Assembly: GCF_000524195.1 (NCBI RefSeq) | Contig: NW_020170384.1 | Span: 2,834,028-2,885,835, forward strand | Origin: Echinococcus granulosus | Taxonomy: Eukaryota; Platyhelminthes; Cestoda; Cyclophyllidea; Taeniidae | Direction: 5' to 3' | Length of the DNA: 51,808 nt | Part shown: in pieces, positions 22,801-36,260 of the stretch | How positions within the stretch are numbered: the first letter of the stretch is position 1 | How the letters are laid out: every line of letters starts with the position of its first letter | The notes under the pieces: model-generated | What the model was told of the DNA's origin: nothing | What the model saw: only the letters and a program-made list of their open reading frames with translations | Database searches by the model: none | Made by a program: the position numbers and the translations under genes

Positions 22801-25800
22801 AATAGCCAGGTGCCATTCGTCCATCAGTTTTTCTCCTCTTTTGCGTCTATTTAAAGGGCCATTTTTCATTCTCTTCATCACAAGTTCACGCTTTTCTCCT
22901 CGATTGCTAGCCAGGCTGCGGATAGGGTGCACATATTTTTTACTACCTAAGACTTAAATAAAACAAGTAGTATGTACCAGGTGACAAATTCGCCCATTCT
23001 CGTGAATTATGAGATTTTTTCACTGTAAGCCCTTAACTGTTTATATTTTAATGAATTCTACTGTTAGAAATGGACAAATGACAGTGTTTGGAGGCCCTTG
23101 TGACCTTGAGGCTGTGGTGAGGTCGTGGCCGATGTAATTGTGTCTTGGCTACCTGTGACCAATAGCTCACATCTGCTTGGACCTATGCTCCTTCCTGCTG
23201 GAATTTAATATACGTAAATATAATACTTGGTTTGAAGTAGGCCTTAGTCAAACTCCTGCTTAGGTAATCAATCGTATCAAGCGAATATCTTACGCGGAGA
23301 AGAAATCCCGACTCACAGTAATCTGGAAATCTGCCAATGATAGAAACATCAGTAGGCTTTGGAGCCACCAAGTGTAGGTTAAGAAGATTCCACGTTATTG
23401 TCAAATGGTGAAAAGCCATTTTGGTCAAAAGAATTAGCTCCTTGTGGACGAAACCGACTGAGCTTTGGCATTCCACTAAGTAGTAACAAACAGGAGTTTT
23501 ACAATCGATTGGATAAGCAATATGTCAAGGTCATTTGTTGGTTGATCTACTTAAGCTTAAGGTTTATCAATTCCACTGGACGCATCATAAGCGCATTTGT
23601 ACCGGCGCGACCTCCTCTCTCCGATGAAGTTGGATTTTCCCTTGGAAGAACCGGAGGCGGTTAATGTCTAACATTCTGTTTTCAGCACACACCCAAACGC
23701 CATCAAATTAAGTTGTAACTAGTAGATGACAGCTAAGAGGCCTCGGATCGGTCACCAAACGGGCCAATTACTAGACAATGAGGGTTAACTAACCACCTGG
23801 AGAGGGTATCACCGCCCCACACTGGAGGCGAAAGAGAGTGCCTCGAGGATAAGTTTTGTGGGGTGAGATCGCGGCCTGCCTCGTGAGATGAAGACCATCT
23901 CTTCACAAATTGACTAGTTCTTGCTGTTTTGGCTACTTGCGAGGAGGAATTTTTCATTTTCCGAATTAAATGCACCTCACCCTGCAGTGTTTGGCCTTCA
24001 ACAAGGGAGGTATCTCTGGTGAACATTTCCTTCTACAGGCATGGTCCTGTGAGGACGAATTGGCGCCTTTGACTTGTAAAGGTGGATAAGGAAATTGGTT
24101 AAGGAGAGACAATGAAAATTTGAACTCAAGTTACTTCTCACCATGAGTAAGCTTAAAAGTCATCCCTTTTCAAGGGCCAACTTTTGTACCACAAAAGTCG
24201 TGAAGTATCCTTGAGGGTTGTTTACCTTTGCCAACGTATGTGATGCGCATTCAGTTAATTAATTCAGAGATCAGCAAACAGCCACATCACCCACGTCAAG
24301 CACTTTAAATTGCTCTTCTTAATTGCGCTTCGCCGTTTTAGTGGCTACAAAATTTGTAATCATTACATCATTAGCATCACGTGTAAAATATGCCCCTGGG
24401 TGGTTCATTATTGAAGGCGTGTCGGTCTTCGCTTTCTCCACCCGCAAACACTCCGAGAGGCATTTTCATCCTCAACCTCCAGTTTGTTGAACTGACTACC
24501 TCGAATCCCGTTTCAGGGCATGGGGATTCAAAGCAGTGAAGTGCACAGGAGAGAGCCTCGTCACCGATGATAAACAGGTGGATACCGAGACATCCATAGG
24601 CTGTAAGAAATTACTGGCGTAGGGCAGTAAGTTGGAAACGGCGCAAACTTTAACTGCCATTCGACTTCTATCCAATCTCCTGTCTGAGAAGAGGCGCCAG
24701 AGCACGTGAAATCCCAAGTGCTCTAACACAATTGTTTTTGCAAACACGTGAGCCACACCTGAGTCGCGTGATACCTGTAACCTAGGGAGCAATTTAGCAG
24801 GATAGCTTTAGATCCACATAGTCCAGCGCGTGCCGCGGGATGGTATAGGACTTTATTAATTTAACCGGCCTTGCCAACGGGGAAGTCGAGACACGACATC
24901 TTTTGTGTTTACACGGGCGTAAGTAACATCTCATTCAGTAAGGCCCAAAAGTTGACTCTACGACGCTTGCTTGGTTTCGGTTCATGAATTATTACCATCC
25001 TGACTCCTGCATCTTTACCGTAGTCTCAACAGGGATCTCATGCATGATTAACCAGTCCTAAGTTACCTTGACCTTAGGTTTTGTCATTAAATGGAAAATG
25101 TCCCAGACAATGGAGAAAAAAGGGAATTTTTGAACTGACAGAGAGACTAACTGCTCACCTTGGAAACTCTTGACTCCCGACTCAAAAATTGTTGGGGTGA
25201 TATGGTTAAAACTGACGCAATGTGGGATGCCATAACACGGCAATGAAAAAGTGTCGCTTAAAGGGTCACCCGTTTCTTCCTTTTCTTTGGATGCATAAAA
25301 TATCGTGGAGACTGTGGTTGTGACCGAGCGCTACCGGAATAAGGCACATTTATTTCCCAGTTTAGAATGCGAGGATGTAGGCTATCGTAAGCCAAGAGAA
25401 CACTATGACCGATGTCATGAAACTACAAATTCGGTGATTTTGCGATTATAAAAATTCCATTTAGAGTTGGATCCACCACCTTGCGTGGTTATAGCAGCCC
25501 TCCTTTGGGATGGACGGTCAAAATACAACTTGATAGGTAATTCAGCAGGTTAGAGTCATCACTCATCTACTGGTCTGTGCCTTAAAGAATTGGCTAGCCT
25601 TAACTTTGTTTTCAAGTTGGAAAGATAACAACTGACCAGCCGAGGCGCATTGCCTTATCAACCACCCTTAAAAGCGGCTTCTCTTTGCCAAAAAGGGATG
25701 TGAAATTCTTCTGAGCAGGTTTTTATTCGCATAAACGACTGGACGAGACAAGGCAGAGGACAGTTACACCGGCACCAGCACTCGTAACTACGCAGGCGGA

Positions 25801-25844
25801 GTGCTCCGATGCCATTGAGAGCACCCGCTCTTGTGCCTGCCAGC

Positions 25845-25868
25845 ATGAGTGCGTGCGTACGTGCGTCC
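25845..25868. repeat. (GCGT)n simple repeat
   Basis: A short GTGCGTGCGTACGTGCG tract in a locally GC-rich segment. It makes short cysteine-rich reading frames that should not be taken as genes. Confidence 0.6.
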
Positions 25869-28800
25869 TTCCATTGTTGACGAGTTTCCATTGGCAACGC
25901 GATTCTGTCGAATTTGGTAGATAAAAACAGAGGAGTATTATGCCAGTTTTGCTAGTACAAATGTGTCAGGCGTAAAGGAACGGAGGTAGGCCAGAGAAAG
26001 AGAACTTATCTCCAAGGCATTCTGTGGCTGTTTGGCGACAATTACGATTCATTTTTGTTAATTTGAAAATGCATTTTTACAAGAAAATTCGACCATTTAA
26101 AACAATCAGGGGGAATCAGGAAAATTTTGCATTACGAGGGGTTTTTACGGCGATAAGTTGGGAGCCACCGTAGTCGAACTACACGGGATTGTAAGGGGCT
26201 AGCGGATACCGCATTCTCGTAGCTGGCGCCAGACCAGCTCCGATGCCCTCATCCGAGGTGGCAGGTGGCGGTGGGTGTGACTGCATGTGCGTGTGCGAGG
26301 AAATCAGCCTAAATGTGTAGAGTACTTTAGACAAGGTACGGTGTGGTGATAGGATGCTCATCCGCTCGGCAGTGTGACATTTGATTGGTGTAAACATTTA
26401 GAAGGCACCAGTCAACCGTCGGTTTGTGATGCACACGATTGCGGTGGTTATCAGCGCTCTGTACTGTGTCTGTCTCACCTCGTGGAATTGCCCTTCCTAG
26501 ATCCCTGATCAGCACATAATCCATCAAGGAAGGATTAACGGAGCTGATTCCTTGTGAGGAAGTAGTGGACAGAGATCATTCCCAGCCATATGCGGTCTCG
26601 AAATGTTGTTATACACTTAACCCCGATGGCGAAGTGGGGTGACTGGTCTGATGGGAAATGCCACAGAACCTAAATACGTTCCAGATATTTTTGAGGTTTA
26701 AGGAAATAATTTATTCACTTTTAGCTGAGAGTGCCCTACTTTGACTCAGCTCTCTTAAAACAATGTTAACTTAAACAGTTTAAATAGCGTCCGGTTGAAG
26801 TAATGCCTATCATATACAAGTAGCCCTGGAAGTCTTGATATTGACAAGTAGATGTAAGAGATAGGAGTAAACTCCTCCACCTGAGGAGTCAATGGAAAGT
26901 TTTACAGCTCCGCTGCCGCCTTTCATGCATCGTTTTATTGGTGGAATTCGTTACATACCCATATGAGGAGCCAAATAATGCAGTTTGGTACTTTGTCAAA
27001 TGAAAGCTTCTCTTACCCTACTGATACGATAGTTTAAGCGGGTGCAATGCCTCCTTTGATTTGGAGTGTAGGAATAAAATATTAAGGTAATTCCATAACG
27101 GGGTAATCAAAATGAATGCCTTAATTCAAATGGAGAGGCATAAAGCTGCCGTAGCAGGTACTAGGCTTGCACACACATGTAGAGAGCCAAATATGGTCCT
27201 CTAAAAGAGTGAGTGGCCATTTATTGGCCAGGCGCCAACTGGATCGGGGCCCACTGACGTGTCTGTTGCTGATTGGTCTGGCCTGTGTTTGCAGCTACCG
27301 CGCAGGTGAGTTCGTGACACACCTTCACCTGCATACTCAACTCATGTGGAAAGGTTATCTGGTCTTCTAAGGTGCAAATAACTCCTAAAGGTGGCGAATG
27401 AAGGCCTTTCCTCTTTACGTCAAACATCATGGTTTCTTTCGTGGTGCAATTAGTCAAACGGGAAAACAAAATCCCAACTACTAGAGTAATGTTAAAGTGG
27501 GATAGTTCAATGTCATTTACAACATCACTTCAAACTACTTTTTCATAGTCTGCTCAAATCAAACCGGAACTTTGAAGTTTAGAAGAGCTAAGATCAACGT
27601 TTATGGTATGTTAAATAGTCTTTGAAAAGCTTGAGCTTGCAGCACTGAGGGAAGGTCGTTTCAGTACAAATATTAGTGAGTGAAAAGCTTCATCTCTGTT
27701 GGAATTACAGAACGATTTGTGCGTCTATCTGGGGCTCAGGACCGCTGCTTTCACGCGCAGAGTATTGACAGTAGGCTGTGCTGCGCGTTGGGAACCCCTA
27801 CGGTCAAAGGAGTCACGGGCAGATAGTCCAATGATCGTCTTTGAAGTGTCTTACTGCTGAGCGAATGCATGTTCTACCATCGTACCGTACTGTGCTTGAA
27901 GCCGTCTAAACGTACAGGTCTTCACTAGTTCGTGTTGGGCACCTTCCTTCAGCAGTGATCCACGAAGCGCCTGCCCTTGAAGCCTCAATTTTTATGCCTT
28001 TCAATTCAACATTTCGGTGCATATTGAACGTCTGTTACAGACTAAGTCATGTATGCCATGATTCACCAATTTTTCATACAGCAAGGTGGAAGATTAGCGT
28101 GTGAGCGATCTATGGAATAAATTTCGTCCACCGCTCGGCAGTCTGATAGCAGTCGTTGTTTACCAGTCGGCGTAAAGCCCTCCACTTATGACAATAGTTG
28201 TTTGCTCTGCCTTTCGCACTCAGCCTCTGACCTCTTTGAAAGTACTTGTACACTCTAGAGTATCTCGCTGTCGACACCCAGCCTTGATGGCTTGGCTTCC
28301 TAAGACGTCAGGAAAAACTCGAGACGCTAAATCTTGGTTCCACCAATAAAAGAGAATTTTTCTGTTTTAAAGGTAACTTTGGTAATGGGGAAACGGGGCT
28401 ATGTACCTAGAGACTCAATAACTTGTTTAGGAGAGAGGCACATCAAGTTGCCCACCCGAGTTCACGGCAACATCAAACGTCACACGCTACCTCTTCTCAA
28501 TAAGACCTTCCATATCCGGCCTAAATCGCGTGAATGGTGCTGGCGTAAACCACTTTTCATTATTCCTGCAAATACCACTTAGATTTAATGCAGAAAAAGC
28601 TTTAAAAAGGCGGGATGGGCTAAAAAATTTACCAACAAGGCCAAATGTGATTGAAAGAATGAGTAATTTGTCATAAATTTCAACAGCGCCTATTGCTAAG
28701 GTCTATCAAAAGAACTTCTCAGCGGAGGGTAACAACAACAAAAGCAAGTAGGTGATACGATTAGATGCGTAAAAAGATCAAAGAAACGGCACAATTTCAT

Positions 28801-29159
28801 TTCATAAGTTTGACACAGATGTAGACTCTTTAATTGCCTACTGGATGATGAATCAGGTCTTGTTATTCCATTCCGATATGACAGCTCAAGGACAACCCCA
28901 GCCAAAAGGTAATAGAGGGTCTAGTAAGAAAAATTGACTCTTCATCAATGTACGAGTAATTTGTTGGGACGGAGCTGACCTCGCAGCATTGTGACTTGGT
29001 CCTGTGATCTTGAAGACGCTGAAATGCCCCACAAACGCCTTCCATTTCGCGTTTTCCTTTGGTCAGTAGTACACAGCTATTTTGCGTTTCATGAAAGAAC
29101 TTAAAAATTAACTTTATTTTACAAGTTCTGCATACTTTTATCGCCTCATCATTTTATCC

Positions 29160-29235
29160 AACTTAAAGAAGTCTTTCCTGAATTCGCAATAAGCCGAGGG
29201 AGCAGGGAGAGCATACCAATTACTGACCTATCAGC
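29160..29235 (-). repeat. Partial duplicate of a segment of the candidate exon at 29484-29777
   Basis: On the minus strand the segment contains GGCTTATTGCGAATTCAG preceded by ATGCTCTCCCTGCTC. The same 18-mer occurs at about 29595-29615, preceded by GTGCTCTTGCATGCTGCTC. The shared translated core is GLLRIQ. It may be a local duplication of part of an exon. Confidence 0.4.
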
Positions 29236-29483
29236 GTAGCGGGGCTAAAGTCAAGTTTGCGGGACTGACCGGTCTGCGTAATTAGGCGCAGAGCTAAACA
29301 ATGATTGATTTGATTGACACAATTTTTGGCCAAGGTTGTCATGATTACTATCTAAACGGCCACTCTTACCTTAGGGGGAACTTCGGACATCCAGTTTCAC
29401 CACGTGGTGTGAGCCAAAATAAGTCCGTCCGGGTTGAATGAGCACGCCTGGGCTTCATAAAAATGTGGCTGGATTAATGTTAT

Positions 29484-30868
29484 TTACTTTTGTTCCTTTA
29501 AGAAAACTCGCGATAAACCAAAGAATTTTCTTTTATGACTCTTATGCAAAGTAAATGCAGTCTGTGGTTGGCCTGTAGCGCCTGCAGCTCTTAGCTGAAT
29601 TCGCAATAAGCCAGAGCAGCATGCAAGAGCACACTGCTTGTTTAAGTACATGAAGAGTTGGGCGGCTATCAGCATGGCCCGAAGACCCCGGTGATGTAGA
29701 GTGGTAGGATTCACTGTGGAGACTGAATAGCCCACGTAGTTAAAGATGTAGTTGAACACAGTAATCAAAATCACTTCCTGATGAAGTTGTCATGGTAATC
29801 CAATTATTCACATTCGTGAAATGGCGCTTAAAATCCCATGATAACAGAAGAGATCGGGTCTTTTGAGCCTCTTGTTTTAGCACAGGTTAGTTGACAACCA
29901 ATGAAAATGCTGCTGGTAGTTATAGGTTTCAACCTACCCCAAAGCAAGTTATTATTAAAAAAATATTTATAATTTCTTGGCTTATTTTAGCATTTAAGGA
30001 CTTTAAAATGTTACCAAACTTTTTTTAACAATTATTTGCTGAACAAATTCACATAAGTGGCGAGTGGTCGTGGCATTGGATAGATATTCATCTATAAGTC
30101 TATGGAATCTAGTTGCACCGAAGGTGGAATTTCTCTCCTCCACTTCCTCCTTCACATTCTCGAACCAAACAGGGTAGTTAAAGGAGGACACCTTTTGTTG
30201 GGTAAGTGGTGTAAAAGTGTAGGAAATTGAGGTTACAGGGGGATCGGAGTACCTTTCTTCCTCAGGGACCAATGGCGTCAGCTCGGTCACGAGGTTCGTA
30301 GTATACTGACCGCCTTTCGCTCAGAATGTCCATTTAAACAAAAAGGCTTTACATAATCACTCAAATTTTCAAGTGGTTTCCCATCAATGCACAAATGATT
30401 GCAATAAGTCATGCAGCATCATCAAAATATGTATCTACCTCCTGGCTTTGGGTCATTTGGGTACTTTGGAAGCACATCTTGCAAAATTTTTTCCACTCCC
30501 AAGGCCTCTCAGCTATCGTTAACCCCAAAAAAACGAAACATGAAGACAGCGATGCATCAACGATGAGTGACAGTAGAAATGTCGTCCAATAGACTCGGAA
30601 GCTGACTCACATGAGCGAGAAGTGGATGATGGAAGACTTTCCTGCCACTGTCATCTTTCTTAACTATTCTCCAATTTTGCCCTCCTTTGGCGTTCAGGTC
30701 TACAGTGTCGTTGTCGACGATCGCATTCAATAGCAGAAGAGTCCTGTAGATCGTCGCTATCAAGACAGTCTTGGCAAGGGGTGAATAGGAACCTGTCGAC
30801 GGCGTAACTGAACGAGTCAGGAGGCGCACAGTTTGAGGAAACTCAATTTTCACATCGAGGGCTAAATT
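29484..30868 (-). CDS. Candidate uncharacterised gene, three exons visible, 5' end unknown
   Basis: Proposed exons: 30611-30868, 30015-30305, 29484-29777 (86, 97 and 98 codons including TAA). All three begin in phase 0. Borders: CGTCAG acceptor, strong GTGAGT donor; GGTCAG acceptor, GTAACA donor; TTCATCAG acceptor. The joined partial protein of about 280 residues starts NLALDVKIEFPQTVRLL and includes GGQNWRIVKKDDSGRK, FNYPVWFENVKEEVEERN and HHRGLRAMLIAAQLF. Its composition is mixed helical without low complexity, with two N-glycosylation-like NST and NAT sites and no signal peptide in the visible part. I do not recognise the family. No initiating ATG exon was found upstream. The last exon might also end at an internal donor. 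Each open frame alone could be chance at this length; the concordant phases raise the odds. Confidence 0.4.
29650..29695 (+). repeat. Partial match to dispersed repeat A
   Basis: GGCTATCAGCATGGCCCGAAGACC resembles the GGGCTACTGGTATGGCCCGAAGG block of copy 2. Only this block is shared, and it lies antisense within a candidate exon, so it may be coincidence. Confidence 0.2.
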
Positions 30869-33800
30869 CTGACGCTAATATTTACTTAATTAGTAATTAG
30901 ACAATGTCATTACATTTTGAGAAGTTCCGAGCCAAAGTTCGAGTTTTATTTCTATCTTAAAAATGTGTTCAAGTTTTTAGGTCAGGTTAAATTTTTAAAA
31001 GGAGGGCTTTCCTGATTGGTGTAGCGTCTTCTTTGTCCTGTTACCTGTAACTGAATCGCAAAGTTCACCGCATGATGGTGCAACCAATGGCCACTTCAAT
31101 GGTTACGGGTGAACCTAAACGCCGATCGCTATTCAATCTTGACGTTGGAGGCTTGAGAGGGATTAGGGACTAAGGAAATAACAACCTTTGTGAAGAGTTA
31201 GCACCTCAACGATAACGCTGTCGGCATAGTGACTCACTCATGTCACCTCTTCCACCTTTCTAGCCCTAATTCTGTTGATGATGAGAGTTGGGGGAGGGCT
31301 TGAGTACTCGATAGCTTCCTTCGACACCGGCCTAGCTACACATCTGCAAGGTTTTGTTAAGTATAAGCAACATCGACGGGAATAAAATCTCACCTTGACG
31401 ACGTCAGAAACTACCCAATGGGTCTGCAGAAAACCAGTTATTGTGGATCAAAGGGATTTGACTTTTTCGAACCTTTTCAAAGCCAGATATTGTTTGAACG
31501 ATGGGCTAAAGAGAGCTAGCACAAAAATTTTGTGCTCAGCTTTTCTTCATCGAGAAGGGGATGCATAGAGAGGGAAGAAATGGGGTAAGTTTTTAATTTG
31601 ACATCCCTTCAACGACGGAGTTTAGTTTGAGTGCTCGTAACGCCACTACATACAGTAGAAAGTGCCATGACAGATCACTTAGTTGGAATTCCTCCTTTTC
31701 TCCTTTTTCTTCCAACCACAAAGCACACTCTCTTGGAATAAATAATGAGTACCTAGGACCACTGCCAGACCATGTGACTGAGCTTAATCCCGCCAGGTAG
31801 GTTATACACCTTCTGGCAAAACAAAACTTCACCACACCTCACCCGCACAAGCAATCACCACCAATGTAAAGAAGTCGCTGGTCGATTGTGCATGTGATTT
31901 GCATCGCCCCGATGCGAGTGTGGCGGTTAGATTAGGACGAGGCTGTTGGATGATGTGCGCTATTAACTCCGCTAATCACATTGTCGCAAAGAACACTACG
32001 GTCCTTCAGCTTCATCCTTACTGTATACCAGATCTCGCCTAAATTACTTAAAAAGTGAACACCTTTCGGAGGTGGATCCAGAGGACGTTAAAAATACTCG
32101 TTTTTTTAAAAAAAACATTTACTCGCACTGAAGCTTTCGTCTCCTAACTGGTTTAGTGGGGGACCCGATATGGTCCTAGTTTGCGCTCCTGATTTTTAGA
32201 CTATGCCGAATTCGTCGTAGCCTTGGCTTAATTCCTCAATCTACCTTCATGAAGAAGGTTGGAGTTCAATTCAGTCAACAGAATTGTGGCGTCGCGAGGG
32301 CCTACTGAATTTATTTGAGTAGCACACTACCAAGCCCTAAAATAAATGAAATGAGTGCTCAACAGACAGTACGCTTGCAGCCAAATGAAGAAAGGTAGGT
32401 TACATGAAAGAAGGTGCTGTTAATGAAGGAAGCAAAGCCCCAGGCTACAGAAGATTGCATATCAGGGTTAATCGCTTCCGTGATAGATGGAGGAGGTTAA
32501 GGTTTCGGGCGCAAATAATTTAGAAGCTAAAAAAGCAATCCGTTCACCCTTCAAAGTGAGACAATATTGAAACATGATTAGGGCCTATGACCGCTTGCGA
32601 ATTTGCATTATAATAGCACATTTGTCATTTGCTGAATGTGTCATCCCATAACATGAATGGGAACCCAAAAGAATAGGTGTGAAATCATTTGGTCAGTGTA
32701 AGATAGGCTTGTAAATAAATGTAGATAAGTAAAAATTTGTTCCTTTCTTAGCTAAATTGCTTGCAAAATGTCACATGCTTGAATTACTGGTTTTAAGACC
32801 CAAAGGATAATACGCTTATCCCAGATTTTGAATGCAAATTTAATTATGAACTGTTTTTGCTGTTTTTCACTCTCTACCAACAATTTCAGACCCCTAGATA
32901 GAGGAGACCGGTAAGTGGAAGACATTATATCTCGTCATAAGGTAAAATCGTACATACGATTAAAGTTTTATGGTGAATCGGGCTTGCTCTTGCCTTGGGG
33001 GTCAATAAAGTCCTCTCATTTACGAGGTTGGCAATATATTCCTGCTTGCCACTTAAGGCATGGAATCAAGCAAAAATATGCCGCAAATATTAACTTAAAA
33101 CAACAACCGCGTCTAGCAGCATCAAATAGGATAAAAGGGCTGCTTTTATGGCTTGCTTTTATCTTAGTAGCAGATCAGTGATAATCCAGTATTGTATTCT
33201 CCCCATGATTAATGTCGTCGTCATTGTGCATGTTAGAGCCCCAAGAATACAGCATTACCCAAATTGTTAATGCCTTATCCTTTAATGGAATTCTATTCTA
33301 GATAGTTGACAACATAATTGGAAATTAGCCGCTTTGAGAAGAGCTGTTTGGGTCATTAAACAAAACGACAGCTTGTAAAACTCATTAAAGGCGCTCGAAA
33401 TAGGTTAAAAATCGCAGGTCAGTATTAGTTACGAGTAACAGAACAACAATAAATCCAAAGGTTAAAGCAGCGGGGAACCTGTTTAGGCTTTGTAGTTGTC
33501 TTTTTTATCGCTACGCTAACAATAAAACACCATTTAGAAGCTCGCGCCGCATAGCTTCCCCCGGGAGGACTCAAATGTTTTCAACCAGTTCAGTGAGTTA
33601 AAGTTCACTTGAGTAGTAACTCATTTTACACTAAAAAGATGTCAGTGAGTTATATCAGCCTTGTAAATAATCCGCAACATTGCCGTCTATAAGTGAGCCA
33701 AATCAAGTAATCATAGATTAACCCTGAATTATACGGAGTCGCATTTTTAGGAAATTTGCCTGTTTCAGTCAACTTTATATGGTGTTTGCCGAAATCAAGA

Positions 33801-34534
33801 AATCCATCAGTTTGCGGTGGGTGTATTTTTCAACTTGCATAGTTTTTTTGGCTTAAATCCAAATTTTTTTGCGATTAGTCCACCAGGTAGTTCTCTGCAA
33901 GTAAAGACAAAATATCTGTTAAAGAGGCCCATTTCCTAGAATTAATAATACGAATACACAATCACAAAAATTTGATTTTACTTTTATAGGTGCTACGATT
34001 TTTGTTTTCATTAATCAACACCGTATACTTGACACATTTAGTTTACTTGGCATTCAAATTAAAATCAGAGGACTTGCGGTTTCAATGCCGTTGAACATGA
34101 GGAGCTGTGGAGTCATCTTAGCTGTTGTTTACGTGATGAGATTTGTGGCTTTTTTTTTTACGTCGCGGCACAGAGCACGAATTCAATCTGCCCAATTGAT
34201 TCCACCTAATTTGGTGTTGGCTACGGTTACATGTATGCGGAAATAATCGGCCTGAGTCCTTCTGGTTTAATACATGCCAATTTTTTAACCAGTTTTTGCG
34301 TGCTTTCTTAAATTGCGCTACTAATACCATTAAGAAGTCTTCAGCCATTAAACCCTCGAGTTTTCCTTTATTATATGCAAAAACCGATTTTCCAGTCTTA
34401 TAAATGTAAGAACTTCTGACGGTCAGACCAATGCCAAATACAGGTTTTAAGTAACCAAATAAATTTGAACTATTTTTCGTGGTAGGAGTAACTTACTGTG
34501 GTGATTTTCTCGTAGGGTTATGCACTTCAGCTGT

Positions 34535-34790
34535 TTGTTCTACCTTGTATGCGAGTGTCTGACCCTATTGTTGTGAACAGTCTAAACCTACTTAAAGAAG
34601 CATGCAGAAAGTACGGAAGAGTGGATAGGGCTGTCCAGTCGCTCATCCCATCCAGATGTGCGCTATTGAGGTCTTGCGTTGCCTTGTAAGAATGCAATTT
34701 TCTTTCTACTGCTTCCAAACAAGAAGAGAAGGTTCTCCTTGTACATGTTCGGGCTGTACTGTGGGGAGCTGGTAGGTCCCAGCAGTAATT
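34535..34790 (-). repeat. Dispersed repeat B, copy 1
   Basis: Read on the minus strand this aligns with 36000-36260 plus. Shared blocks are CTTCTTGTTTGGAAGCAGTA, a ACAAGGCAACGCAAGACCTCA block, ACATCTGGATGGGATG, and TCTTCCGTACTTTC. Identity in the best part looks near 75%. Short open frames in both copies give similar peptides (SYKATQDL and SYRATHDL), which may be residue of an element-encoded protein or only shared DNA ancestry. Confidence 0.6.
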
Positions 34791-35999
34791 AGTGGTCAAT
34801 CTGCGGCATGTGAACAAGTTCCATTAAGCATCCCTGTCCTTAGTCCTCCCCAGCACATACACAGCTCAGATTTGTTAGGATGAAACAACGTCCTCGGAAT
34901 TTGGGGCGGGTTGTGATTGGGAAGATCGAAGATAACCATGGGCAGGTTTGTTTGCTTAGCGTCACATAAAAAATCTCCATTATCACACTTTAGTTAACGA
35001 AACGTCCCTTCTCAATGATGCGCTTTTGTTTAATGGAAGAAGTGGAGAACAAGCTAATGCATCGTGTCGACCATTTTTGTCCTCCATAGCTGATGCATGA
35101 AATGTGGCCGCCTCTTTCTTCGGCCTCCACAACTATCCTCGCCCAGTTAGTGCAGCTGCAGAAAAAATTCTTCCTATCACCAATCACAGCAAATATGGGC
35201 ATTTTTTCTCTTAAAATCCATCTTGAATAAAGCTAAAGATTGCAACAGAATAAAGTGTCCCTCTAAAAACGGTACACTTATTTTTGAGTGATTTTATCAC
35301 CATAGTCCCAAAACTTATTGAAACCTTTTACGAGCTACCAACTTCTGTTATTATAACTTTTCCAAGCGTTAAACAAAAATTGCTCCATTAAAAGTTTTTT
35401 TGGGGGTTAAGCTAGTTTTATGGAGCCCTACACAGGCAGTCGTTGCAGATGCAACAGCACTCGTATTGTCAATCAACTGACCGCAGGACCAACATTACAG
35501 GTGGTGGTGGTGAGATTTCTGACCTGTCAACTGACGTAATTATTTGCGAATATTTAGTTAAATTCACAGTCGTATAATTTTTTTTCTGGCCGTTGAGACG
35601 CGTGCACAGAGCTACCGCCACCACGAGCACGTAGTGGGGGTCGAGGTGGCCTTCCTTTCACTCACCAATCTGGCATATTCCAGGTAGATGGCTTCTCATA
35701 CCTCCTATCTGACAGGCTCATTAGTTGGCTGAGACCATGTTCAGATGTAGTCTCTCTAATCCACAGATAAAGTACTCACGATTAATCCGATCGAGTGACC
35801 CAGCCTCTGACAGTTTCCGGTCTAATCTCCAGTGATATCCACGGTGCAACAACTGGGTCCGAGTCACACCTCTGTGCTGATTCAACCGCCTAAGAGCGGC
35901 AGGATTTAGGTGACTCCTTAACACAACATCAGACCCCATTAAAAAATGGCAGCTCAGTCAGCTGCTGACTTTTCCTAACTCCACATAATACAACTCGAA

Positions 36000-36260
36000 T
36001 ATGTAGAAGAACTTTTACTTCTTGTTCAGAAACAGTAGAAGGAGGTTTGCTTTCCTATAGGGCAACGCATGATCTCATGCAGCTAGATCTCCTTGTAGAG
36101 AAGTGCACACATTTGGATGGAATGGGAGGGGATTGGAGAATAGTAGCCCTTTCCCATCTTCCCTATTTCCCTCATGATTTTACAAGTACAAATCGCCTTT
36201 CCTCGACAACACTCTTCGACGCTCATATGCGAAGTGGAATAGACAGGTGGAGAGCAAAAC
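36000..36260 (+). repeat. Dispersed repeat B, copy 2
   Basis: Opposite orientation to copy 1 and 1.3 kb away. Matching blocks are CTTCTTGTTCAGAAACAGTA, TATAGGGCAACGCATGATCT, CACATTTGGATGGAATG and ATCTTCCCTATTTCC. The pair forms a long imperfect inverted repeat flanking about 1.2 kb. The ends are not sharply defined. Confidence 0.6.

Larger units (their letters stand above)
17446..29483. other. 12-kb stretch without a supported gene
   Basis: Open frames up to 116 codons occur, but this is about what chance gives at this base composition (about 41% GC), and none carries a domain I recognise. Items noted separately are a CCAAT/TATA pair with a downstream AATAAA (19805-20370), a GTGC simple repeat (25845-25868) and an 11-nt micro-exon-like unit (27295-27305). 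Confidence 0.5.

Noticed and set aside
25658..26310. Cysteine-rich short frames on both strands (such as CACQHECVRTC and CDCMCVC)
   Set aside because: The cysteines come from GTGC/GCGT simple-sequence DNA and a locally GC-rich tract. There is no start codon or signal peptide, and both strands look equally Cys-rich.
31593..31835. 80-codon minus-strand frame as an upstream exon of the 29.5-30.9 kb candidate
   Set aside because: No good donor in the right phase precedes its stop codon, so it could not be joined to the exon at 30611-30868.
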